From positions 1-5,038 of the forward strand of contig JALSOY010000027.1 in NCBI GenBank assembly GCA_026986235.1: a stretch of 5,038 nt of DNA, read 5' to 3'. A program made the position numbers and the translations under genes. Shown here piece after piece: positions 1-5,038 of the stretch; the stretch's first letter is position 1, and every line of letters begins with the position of its first letter. The notes under the pieces were generated by a model. That model was given only the letters and a program-made list of their open reading frames with translations. It was not told where the DNA came from and made no database searches. Origin of the DNA: Caldifarciminota bacterium. GTDB lineage: Bacteria > Hydrothermota > Hydrothermia > B15-G9 > WFZT01.

Positions 1-104
1 GGGGAGCACCTGTGTCCCACGACGATATCAGAAACTTACTCTTCGATTTTCACGAAGAGATTGAAAAACTCACAGGGCTTGTTGATGGACTGAAGGTGAA
101 ATGA
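1..104 (+). CDS. C-terminal fragment of an unidentified protein
   Basis: Only the last 33 residues are present, read from base 3 to a TGA at 102-104. The tail contains PVSHDDIRNLLFDF and then EEIEKLTGLVDGLKVK. It is acidic and hydrophobic with regular Leu/Ile/Phe spacing, so it probably forms an amphipathic helix. I do not recognise the family. Its stop overlaps the start of the next gene (ATGA at 101-104), so the two are very likely in one operon and translationally coupled. LemA often neighbours TPM-domain proteins, but this tail does not resemble a LemA C-terminus as I know it. The reading frame is supported by being open to the edge and by the stop/start overlap; the function is unknown. 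Confidence 0.6.
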   Translation, partial: GAPVSHDDIRNLLFDFHEEIEKLTGLVDGLKVK

Positions 105-790
105 AATTAATCCTCCTCTTTCTGCTCGTGAGATTCCCGGCGCCCAGAGGGTATGTGAACGATTTTGCCCACATTTTGCCTCCGTCGGCTGAAGCGAGGC
201 TCGAGAGTCTGTGCAAACTTGCGAAAGAGAAGTTGGGGATCGAGATAGCAGTGGTGACCATAGAGACCTATCAGCCTTACTCTTCCATAGAGGAGTATGC
301 TTTCAGACTCTTTGAAGCATGGGGTATCGGATCCAGAGAGGAAGACAACGGCCTGCTCTTTCTGGTGTCTCTGAAAGAGAGGAAAGTTAGAATTGAGGTG
401 GGGTATGGGCTTGAAGGGATCATAACCGATGGAAGGGCAGGGGAGATTATCAGAAACTACATCGTTCCGTACTTCAAAAAGGGGGAGTTTGCCGCCGGCC
501 TTGAAAATGGCATAAGACGAGCGATGGAATTAATAGCCGTTGAATACAGTGTAAATCTTGACGAGATGGATCGGGCAAAGCCTGCTAAAGAGGATCAGAA
601 CGACTGGCAGAGCATCGTTATCTGGCTGATTTTTGTAAGTATTTTCCTGCTCCCCGTGTTTTTCAGAAGAAGGAGGGTAACAACCATCCACTGGGGTGGG
701 GGCTTTGGTGGCTGGGGTGGGGGAGGTGGCGGATTTGGAGGGTTCGGTGGCGGCGCCTCAGGCGGAGGCGGCGCCTCAGGTGGCTGGTAA
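101..790 (+). CDS. TPM-domain membrane protein (YgcG-like) with glycine-rich tail
   Basis: This 229-residue protein belongs to the TPM domain family, whose members are typically exported and anchored by one helix; some plant members are thylakoid acid phosphatases or photosystem II repair factors, and the bacterial role is poorly defined. Residues 19-147 are a standard TPM domain: YVNDFAHILP near the start, YAFRLFEAWGIG at 66-77, DNGLLFLVSL at 82-91, VRIEVGYGLEG at 96-106 and a basic IRRAMELI end. A transmembrane helix follows at about 171-188, then RRRR at 189-192, then an almost pure Gly tail with Phe, Trp, Ala and Ser (199-229). The start is fixed by the ATGA overlap with the upstream gene and an AAGGTGA site at 93-99, although that site is unusually close to the ATG. 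The leader is odd: only residues 2-10 are hydrophobic, Arg follows at once, and no clear signal peptidase site is visible. The RRRR after the last helix suggests its C-terminal side, with the Gly tail, is cytoplasmic if the domain is exported. The last 15 bases overlap the end of ribE on the other strand. Confidence 0.9.
   Translation: MKLILLFLLVRFPAPRGYVNDFAHILPPSAEARLESLCKLAKEKLGIEIAVVTIETYQPYSSIEEYAFRLFEAWGIGSREEDNGLLFLVSLKERKVRIEVGYGLEGIITDGRAGEIIRNYIVPYFKKGEFAAGLENGIRRAMELIAVEYSVNLDEMDRAKPAKEDQNDWQSIVIWLIFVSIFLLPVFFRRRRVTTIHWGGGFGGWGGGGGGFGGFGGGASGGGGASGGW
749..780 (+). repeat. 14-base direct repeat inside the Gly-rich coding tail
   Basis: GGCGGCGCCTCAGG occurs at 749-762 and again at 767-780, separated by CGGA, and encodes the repeated Gly-Gly-Ala-Ser-Gly unit of the TPM protein tail. 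The repeat sits in a longer GGN-rich tract (about 694-787). The centre GAGGC-GGC-GCCTC (765-777) can form a five-pair hairpin, but no T run follows on either strand, so it is not a normal terminator. The second copy runs into the ribE stop codon, so a gain or loss of repeat units would also alter the end of ribE. Confidence 0.75.
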
Positions 791-1378
791 CCTGTACTTT
801 AAAAGACTTTCAACATACTTCCCTATTATGTCAAACTCGATGTTTAAAATGTCACCCGGTCTCTTCTCACCGAATGTGGTTACATCAAGTGTTATGGGAA
901 TTAGCTGTACACTGAAACCGTCCCTCGTTATCCTGTTAACCGTAAGGGATACACCGTCAACTGCCACAGACCCTTTTTCCACCAGATATTTCATCCACCG
1001 TCTTTCAATCTTTCCGATCTCCCACACCACAGAATCCCTCTCCTTTCGCACATTTTTCAGGGTTGCCACGGTGTCAACATGCCCCAGCACTATGTGCCCT
1101 CCAAACCTGTCTTCAGGTTTCATGGATCTTTCAAGGTTTACCTTCTGACCCACTTTCAGTTTTACCCCGAACTTCGTTACCTTCAGAGTCTCAGGAGAGA
1201 GGTACACGGTAAAACTTCTCTGATTGAAGGATTCAACTGAGAGACAGACACCGTCAACTGAAATAGATTCACCCTCTCTTAACTCCCCGGAAAAAGGTGA
1301 CTCTATCTCAAGCCGTTTTCCACCTGTGGTTTTTATAGAGATTATCTTCCCGGTGGTTTCTACGAGACCTGTAAACAT
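776..1378 (-). CDS. ribE: Riboflavin synthase, alpha subunit
   Basis: This 200-residue enzyme dismutates two 6,7-dimethyl-8-ribityllumazine molecules to riboflavin and a pyrimidinedione, the last step of riboflavin synthesis, in the cytosol; the family is a homotrimer. It has the classic two-barrel repeat. Domain one (about 1-97) begins MFTGLVE and contains VDGVCLSV (41-48), whose Cys45 matches Cys48 of the E. coli enzyme, then VNLERSMK and RFGGHIVLGHVD (91-102). Domain two (about 98-190) contains MKYLVEKGSVAVDGVSLTVN and HVQ-like VQLIPITLDVTT. Length is normal (E. coli about 213). I start at the ATG at 1376-1378 because it gives the conserved MFTG N-terminus; a GTG one codon earlier (1379-1381) would add one Met. 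The ATG shares one base with the trpS stop (TGATG), and GGAAG lies just upstream, so translation is probably coupled to trpS. The stop lies inside the end of the convergent TPM gene, with no terminator seen. In some genomes this gene is called ribC. Confidence 0.96.
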   Translation of the reverse strand: MFTGLVETTGKIISIKTTGGKRLEIESPFSGELREGESISVDGVCLSVESFNQRSFTVYLSPETLKVTKFGVKLKVGQKVNLERSMKPEDRFGGHIVLGHVDTVATLKNVRKERDSVVWEIGKIERRWMKYLVEKGSVAVDGVSLTVNRITRDGFSVQLIPITLDVTTFGEKRPGDILNIEFDIIGKYVESLLKYRLPAT

Positions 1379-2565
1379 CACTTCCAGATCTTCATTGCGT
1401 CTCTAACCATTTCCATGGTTTCACGAGTCACGAGTGCCGCTTTTCTGGCTCCCTCCTTGAGGATATCAATAACCTGTGAGCGGTCCTTTTCAAACTCTTT
1501 TCTCTTCTCTCTGAAGGGTTCAAGGTATTTTACCATCTTTTCAGCGAGATTTCTCTTGCACTCCACACATCCCAGCTGTCCCCGGATACAGGATTCCTTT
1601 ATCTCATCAACCTCTTCACGGTTGAAGAGTTTGTGAAGCATAAAAACGGGACACTCTTCCGGGTGCCCCGGGTCACCTTTCCTCACCTTCAAAGGGTCCG
1701 TGTACATCCTTTTGACCTTTTGCCGGATGCTCTCCGGAGATTCCGAGATTTCTATGGCATTTCCGTACGATTTCGACATCTTTCTGCCGTCGAGACCGGG
1801 AACCTTGGGAAATTCCGCTATCAAAGGCTCAGGGATCGGGAAAACCTCACCGTACAGGGAGTTGAACCTTCTTGCTATTTCTCTTGTAAGCTCTAAGTGC
1901 GGAAGCTGATCTGCCCCGATAGGCACATATTTTGCCCTGTAAACCAGTATATCTGCCGCCTGTAAAACCGGGTATCCGAGAAATCCGTAGTTTACGAGTG
2001 AGCCATAGGGAAGGTCCTCCTCCTCTTCCTCAAGGGTCTTTTTCAGGTTCTCGAGAAAAGTCTTCTGAAGTTCCGATCTCAGGTACGCCATAAAGTCGAG
2101 ATCGAGTTTACCTTCACCTGAATTCAACTTCTTTGCAACATTTTCGATAAAGACATCAACTGTATTTCTCACAGCTGTTTTAAGCACGCTTTTTCTGGGT
2201 GTCTCTTTTTTTATCCTGAGTTCTGCAACATACTCCTTGAATGTCGGGTTTCTCAAAAGACGGGAGAGGGTGACAAGCATTGAAAAGACCATGTGCAGTT
2301 CTGCGTGCTCTTTAACTTCTGACTGAACGAAGAGAACAGATCTCGTGGGATCAATCCCCACCACCAACCAGTCGATCACCATGTCAACTATGTTATCCCT
2401 GATTTTTGAGGTGTCCTGCCACTGGGTTGTGAGGGCGTGCCAGTCTGCTACCATGTAATAGCAACTGTAATTGTCCTGTAGCTTTCTCCAGTTGTACAGT
2501 ACTCCAAAGAGGTGACCGATGTGAAGTTTGCCGGTAGGTCTATTTCCTGAGAGCACTCTATCCAT
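1378..2565 (-). CDS. trpS: Tryptophan--tRNA ligase with predicted [4Fe-4S] site and large insertion
   Basis: This class I synthetase charges tRNA-Trp with tryptophan using ATP, in the cytosol. Of its 395 residues, 1-19 hold MDRVLSGNRPTGKLHIGH with the HIGH signature at 15-18; ADWHALTT is at 40-47, YPVLQAADIL at 198-207, GADQLPHLELTREIARRFN at 217-235 and KMSKS at 262-266. The overall sequence resembles the Thermotoga maritima type. Four cysteines (305, 326, 333, 336) in the anticodon-binding domain match the cluster ligands reported in the T. maritima enzyme, but the first gap is 20 rather than 22 residues. Residues 117-188 are an extra, helical, charged segment ending in a Glu run, which makes the protein longer than the usual 330 or so. 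The frame stays open 17 codons upstream (to 2616), but those codons would lie over the promoter, while the chosen ATG gives the family N-terminus and has GGAGG six bases upstream. It is the first gene of an operon with ribE. Confidence 0.97.
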   Translation of the reverse strand: MDRVLSGNRPTGKLHIGHLFGVLYNWRKLQDNYSCYYMVADWHALTTQWQDTSKIRDNIVDMVIDWLVVGIDPTRSVLFVQSEVKEHAELHMVFSMLVTLSRLLRNPTFKEYVAELRIKKETPRKSVLKTAVRNTVDVFIENVAKKLNSGEGKLDLDFMAYLRSELQKTFLENLKKTLEEEEEDLPYGSLVNYGFLGYPVLQAADILVYRAKYVPIGADQLPHLELTREIARRFNSLYGEVFPIPEPLIAEFPKVPGLDGRKMSKSYGNAIEISESPESIRQKVKRMYTDPLKVRKGDPGHPEECPVFMLHKLFNREEVDEIKESCIRGQLGCVECKRNLAEKMVKYLEPFREKRKEFEKDRSQVIDILKEGARKAALVTRETMEMVRDAMKIWK

Positions 2566-2571
2566 ATCAAA

Positions 2572-2576
2572 CCTCC
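2572..2576 (-). promoter_or_regulatory. Ribosome binding site that sets the trpS start
   Basis: On the minus strand GGAGG is followed by TTTGAT and then the ATG at 2565. The six-base spacing is ideal. It supports the 395-residue product and rejects the longer reading from 2616. Confidence 0.88.
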
Positions 2577-2587
2577 GTTGAGTGTTT

Positions 2588-2616
2588 AGGATAAGGTAAA
2601 ACAGATAGTCCTTCAA
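2588..2616 (-). promoter_or_regulatory. Sigma-70-like promoter for trpS-ribE
   Basis: On the minus strand TTGAAG (2616-2611) is a four-to-five-base match to the -35 consensus, followed by exactly 17 bases and TATCCT (2593-2588) as the -10 box. Transcription would begin near 2581, leaving a leader of about 16 bases that contains the ribosome binding site. There is therefore no room for an attenuator, T-box or riboswitch ahead of trpS. Prediction from sequence only. Confidence 0.65.
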
Positions 2617-2628
2617 CGGAAATTACCC

Positions 2629-2634
2629 TATACT
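2629..2634 (+). promoter_or_regulatory. Candidate -10 box for the gdh-gmhA-transporter operon
   Basis: TATACT is a good -10 match, with a start of transcription expected near 2641 and a leader of about 20 bases. No good -35 box lies 16-18 bases upstream (the region reads TAGTCC, about 2606-2611), so the promoter may be weak or depend on an activator. The expected -35 position touches the -35 box of the opposing trpS promoter, so the two promoters are back to back and could affect each other. Confidence 0.45.
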
Positions 2635-2649
2635 ATTAGGACCAAAACT

Positions 2650-2654
2650 GGAGG
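2650..2654 (+). promoter_or_regulatory. Ribosome binding site of gdh
   Basis: GGAGG is followed by six bases (ATAGAG) and the ATG at 2661. It is the only strong ribosome binding site in the rightward three-gene chain, so translation of the chain probably begins here and passes on by coupling. Confidence 0.88.
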
Positions 2655-2660
2655 ATAGAG

Positions 2661-3908
2661 ATGAGTACAGTTTCACTAAGAGAGATGTATCTTAAGCAGC
2701 TTGAAAGGGCTGCGAAGATAATGAATTTAGACGAGGATCTTCTGGAGATATTGAAGTATCCCAAGAGAGTTGTCCGGGTTTCCATACCTATAAAGATGGA
2801 CGACGGAAGAGTTAAAGTTTTTACCGGTTTCCGCTGTCAGTACAACGATTTCAGAGGACCCTTTAAAGGAGGAATAAGGTTTCATCCCGATGTGACCGAA
2901 GATGAAGTGGTTGCCCTTGCTGCGTGGATGACATGGAAGTGTGCCGTCATTGACATCCCTTTTGGAGGTGGAAAGGGCGGTGTGATCTGTGACCCCCGTA
3001 AGCTCAGTGAAGGGGAACTTCAGAGACTTACAAGAAGATTCACATACACCATTATGCCCATCCTCGGTCCTTCCATAGATATACCGGCACCTGATGTTTT
3101 TACCGGTGAGAAAACCATGGCCTGGATAATGGATACATATTCTGCATTTAAAGGATACTCTGAACCTGGGGTTGTGACCGGGAAGGCACGCTCAATCGGT
3201 GGGTCAAAGGGAAGAAGGGAGGCAACTGGCAGAGGTGTTAGCATAGTCGCCGACGAAACTGTTCGCTACTTTGGTGAAAAGATAAAAGGAATGAGGGTTG
3301 CAGTCCAGGGCTTTGGCAATGTTGGATCCCACGCAGCACTTTTCATATCTGAACTTGGCGGAAAAATTGTCGCCGTCTCAGATGTCTCGGGAGGACTTTA
3401 CAACGAAGAGGGAATCGATGTCAAGGCACTTATAAAGTATGTAAAAGATAACAAAGTGGTATCCGGTTTCCCCGGCGCAGAAGAGATGGAAGGGGACAAA
3501 ATCTTTGAGCTTGATGTTGATATGCTGATACCTGCGGCACTTGAAGCCGTTATCACCCTTGACAATGTTGACAGGATAAAAGCCAGGTACATTGTGGAAG
3601 GCGCCAACGGTCCGACAACCCCGGAGGCGGACGAAGTTCTTTTCAGAAAAGGGATACATGTGGTACCTGACATACTTGCAAACTCAGGAGGTGTCCTCGT
3701 TTCGTACTTCGAATGGGTTCAGAGTAAACTCGGTTTCTGGTGGGAAGAGGATGAGGTAAATAGAAGACTCGAAATGAAACTCAGGAACGCGACAAGAGAG
3801 GTAATCGATACTGCCAGGGAATTTGATGTTGACCTCAGAACGGGAGCCATGATCCTCGCTCTCCGAAGGATAGAAGAGGTTTACAGGGAAAGAGAACTTT
3901 TCCCATGA
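2661..3908 (+). CDS. gdhA: Glutamate dehydrogenase (hexameric Glu/Leu/Phe/Val dehydrogenase family)
   Basis: The enzyme interconverts glutamate with 2-oxoglutarate and ammonia using NAD(P), linking nitrogen and carbon metabolism in the cytosol. At 415 residues it has the usual length of the small hexameric type. The substrate domain holds Lys69 in GPFKGGIRFHP (66-76), Lys93 in MTWK and Lys105 in PFGGGKGG (100-107), corresponding to the three family lysines, and Asp145 in IPAPDV as the catalytic acid. The dinucleotide domain has SKGRREATGRG (182-192), the Rossmann loop GFGNVG (217-222) and an acidic residue, Asp241, at the end of the second strand; that residue is seen in NAD-preferring forms but does not decide cofactor use. 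VEGANGPTTPEAD (312-324) and ANSGGVLVSYFEW (340-352) complete the active-site cleft. The set of residues fits glutamate rather than branched-chain amino acid enzymes, but substrate is inferred. It is the first gene of the chain; its TGA overlaps the gmhA ATG (ATGA at 3905-3908). Confidence 0.96.
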   Translation: MSTVSLREMYLKQLERAAKIMNLDEDLLEILKYPKRVVRVSIPIKMDDGRVKVFTGFRCQYNDFRGPFKGGIRFHPDVTEDEVVALAAWMTWKCAVIDIPFGGGKGGVICDPRKLSEGELQRLTRRFTYTIMPILGPSIDIPAPDVFTGEKTMAWIMDTYSAFKGYSEPGVVTGKARSIGGSKGRREATGRGVSIVADETVRYFGEKIKGMRVAVQGFGNVGSHAALFISELGGKIVAVSDVSGGLYNEEGIDVKALIKYVKDNKVVSGFPGAEEMEGDKIFELDVDMLIPAALEAVITLDNVDRIKARYIVEGANGPTTPEADEVLFRKGIHVVPDILANSGGVLVSYFEWVQSKLGFWWEEDEVNRRLEMKLRNATREVIDTAREFDVDLRTGAMILALRRIEEVYRERELFP

Positions 3909-4480
3909 TTGAAGAGGTAAAAAAGGATCTTCAGGAGTCCATTGGAGTTAAGGAGAAGATACTATCAGACTCCCTGATCCTTGAAAAGATTTACAGGGCA
4001 GCCCGTCTGGCTGCCACCTCCCTTGCACAAGGTGGAAGGCTTTTTGCATGTGGAAACGGGGGATCGGCTGCGGATGCCCAGCATATCGTTGCTGAGCTCG
4101 TCGTGAAATTCGGTAAAAACAGGAAGGCCCTGCCCGCCCTCGCTTTGATGCAGGATCCATCAACTGTGTCTGCTGCTTCAAACGACTATGGATACGAACA
4201 TGTATTTGAAAGACAGGTGGAGGCCCACGGAAGGCCCGGAGATGTACTGATTGCAATCTCCACATCAGGGAGATCTCCCAATGTGAATCTCGCCGTAAAA
4301 AAAGCCCACGAAATGGGCATGAAAATCGTGTATTTAACGGGTATGGAACCTCCACCTGTCTCTCAGTTGTGCGATGTGGTAATAAATGTGCCATCCAAAT
4401 CAACACCAAGGATACAGGAAAGTCACATTACAATTGGACACATAATCGTGGATCTCGTTGAGAAAATCCTTTTCCCATAA
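3905..4480 (+). CDS. gmhA: D-sedoheptulose 7-phosphate isomerase
   Basis: This cytosolic SIS-domain enzyme converts sedoheptulose 7-phosphate to D-glycero-D-manno-heptose 7-phosphate, the first step to the ADP- or GDP-activated heptose used in lipopolysaccharide core, S-layer glycans or capsule. The 191 residues match the family length (E. coli 192). Visible motifs are CGNGGSAADAQH (49-60), AELVVKF (63-69), SNDYGYEHVFERQV (92-105), the phosphate-binding loop STSGRSPN (119-126) and RIQESHITIGH (169-179). His60, Glu64, Gln171 and His179 align with the zinc ligands and catalytic residues of E. coli GmhA (His61, Glu65, Gln172, His180), which argues for GmhA and against the related DiaA or a glucosamine-type SIS protein. 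No strong ribosome binding site precedes it, and the start overlaps the gdh stop, so it is probably made by coupling. No other heptose gene is present here. Confidence 0.95.
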   Translation: MIEEVKKDLQESIGVKEKILSDSLILEKIYRAARLAATSLAQGGRLFACGNGGSAADAQHIVAELVVKFGKNRKALPALALMQDPSTVSAASNDYGYEHVFERQVEAHGRPGDVLIAISTSGRSPNVNLAVKKAHEMGMKIVYLTGMEPPPVSQLCDVVINVPSKSTPRIQESHITIGHIIVDLVEKILFP

Positions 4481-5038
4481 TGAAAATTCTGGCCGCCCTT
4501 CTCCTCGTTCTAATCTCATTTATCTGGGGATCGACATTTATTGTTGTAAAAAATGCCATAATACACATTCCCCCTTTCCTGTTCGTTTCCCTGAGATTTG
4601 CAGTGGCAACGGTTTTACTTCTACCACTGGTGTACAGGGAAAGAGTAAAAGACGGTTTTGTTGAGGGAATTTTAACAGGTTTTGCCCTCTTTGGCGGTTA
4701 CGCATTTCAGACATTCGGACTCCTTTTTACCTCTGCCTCAAAGAGTGCATTCATCACCTCTATGGCAGTAATACTTGTACCTTTTACAGGTTACATCCTG
4801 TTCAGGATAAAACCCACCACGAGAGAGCTTATAGCACTGTTTCTTGCCTTTCTGGGACTTTACCAGCTGATTCTTGGTCCATCTTTTAAGTTAAAGGGAC
4901 TTAACGCTGGTGATGTTCTGACGCTTTTATGTGCGGTTTCTTTTGCCCTTCACATATCCCTTACCGGACACTTTACGGGAAGAGTGAACATAAAGGTTTT
5001 TACTTTTTACCAGTTCCTGTTCGTAAGCATCATTTCCA
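4480..5038 (+). CDS. EamA (DMT) family transporter, N-terminal part, cut by the right edge
   Basis: The first 186 residues of an inner-membrane protein are present with no stop before the window ends. It belongs to the drug/metabolite transporter superfamily (EamA, formerly DUF6, the RhaT/YdcZ/RarD group); members move amino acids, sugars or other metabolites, and substrate cannot be told from this part. The characteristic WGSTFIVVK lies at 16-24, LRFAVAT at 38-44, and GLLFTSASKSAFITSM (80-95) matches the conserved end of helix three and start of helix four. Predicted helices are at about 3-24, 32-51, 60-81, 89-109, 115-133 and 144-165, with a seventh beginning near 173; the family has ten in two EamA repeats, so the second repeat is just starting. 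The start ATG shares one base with the gmhA TAA (TAATG at 4478-4482). No good ribosome binding site is seen. A role in exporting an amino acid connected with gdh is possible but only a guess. Confidence 0.92.
   Translation, partial: MKILAALLLVLISFIWGSTFIVVKNAIIHIPPFLFVSLRFAVATVLLLPLVYRERVKDGFVEGILTGFALFGGYAFQTFGLLFTSASKSAFITSMAVILVPFTGYILFRIKPTTRELIALFLAFLGLYQLILGPSFKLKGLNAGDVLTLLCAVSFALHISLTGHFTGRVNIKVFTFYQFLFVSIIS

Noticed and set aside
765..794. Possible bidirectional terminator at the convergent junction.
   Set aside because: The stems are only five pairs long and no run of T follows on either strand.
696..1148. A 150-residue open frame on the plus strand across the TPM/ribE junction.
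   Set aside because: It is an out-of-frame reading of the Gly-rich tail joined to the antisense of ribE, with no ribosome binding site or known motif.
2002..2217. The TrpRS insertion as an intein or inserted mobile element.
   Set aside because: It is too short, has none of the intein splice-site residues, shows no flanking repeats and blends with the codon use around it.
2566..2616. A 17-residue N-terminal extension of TrpRS (start at 2616).
   Set aside because: It has no good ribosome binding site, overlays the promoter elements, and the inner Met gives the conserved family N-terminus with GGAGG six bases upstream.
2627..2640. Imperfect palindrome CCTA...TAGG around the gdh -10 box as an operator.
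   Set aside because: The arms are only four bases long and half overlap the -10 box; this is expected by chance in such AT-rich sequence.
2566..2660. Riboswitch or T-box leader ahead of trpS.
   Set aside because: The gap is under 100 bases and the predicted trpS leader is about 16 bases, with no T-box or FMN-type conserved sequence.
3948..4409. A 153-residue open frame antisense to gmhA.
   Set aside because: It lies wholly within a clear conserved gene, has no recognisable motif, and its composition is that of a reverse-strand shadow.
3882..4645. A 13-base repeat, TACAGGGAAAGAG, at 3882-3894 and 4633-4645.
   Set aside because: Both copies encode Tyr-Arg-Glu-Arg in unrelated proteins with the genome's favoured codons, so coincidence explains it; no third copy or structure was seen.

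Overview
This window is a compact, almost fully coding piece of a bacterial chromosome. It holds three groups of genes: a rightward pair at the left edge (an unidentified gene tail, then a TPM-domain membrane protein), a leftward pair (trpS then ribE) that converges on it, and a rightward chain (gdh, gmhA and an EamA-family transporter cut by the right edge) that diverges from trpS. The only real intergenic space is about 95 bases between trpS and gdh, and it holds both divergent promoters. Every other junction overlaps by 1 to 15 bases. I see no tRNA, rRNA, insertion sequence, phage gene, CRISPR array or riboswitch.

The organism looks like a diderm (GmhA makes a precursor of lipopolysaccharide heptose) and probably a thermophile. 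Arg is mostly AGA/AGG, Ile is often ATA, the proteins are rich in Lys and Glu, and the TrpRS carries the four-cysteine iron-sulphur signature known from Thermotoga maritima. A deep-branching thermophilic lineage such as Aquificota or a neighbour would fit, but this placement is inference and I could not test it.

Leftward unit: a sigma-70-like promoter (TTGAAG, 17 bases, TATCCT) sits just ahead of a strong ribosome binding site and a trpS start that gives a 395-residue protein. ribE, encoding riboflavin synthase alpha, follows with a one-base TGATG overlap, so the two are almost certainly co-transcribed. Rightward unit: glutamate dehydrogenase, sedoheptulose-7-phosphate isomerase and a drug/metabolite-type transporter are joined by ATGA and TAATG overlaps with no good ribosome binding sites inside, which implies translational coupling. 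The functions are not obviously linked, and the arrangement looks like housekeeping genes packed in a small genome.

I do not find a convincing new multi-gene system. The most interesting point is the TrpRS. It has about 70 extra residues inserted before the second half of its catalytic domain, and a C-x20-C-x6-C-x2-C cluster motif that is two residues shorter in the first gap than the T. maritima form as I recall it.
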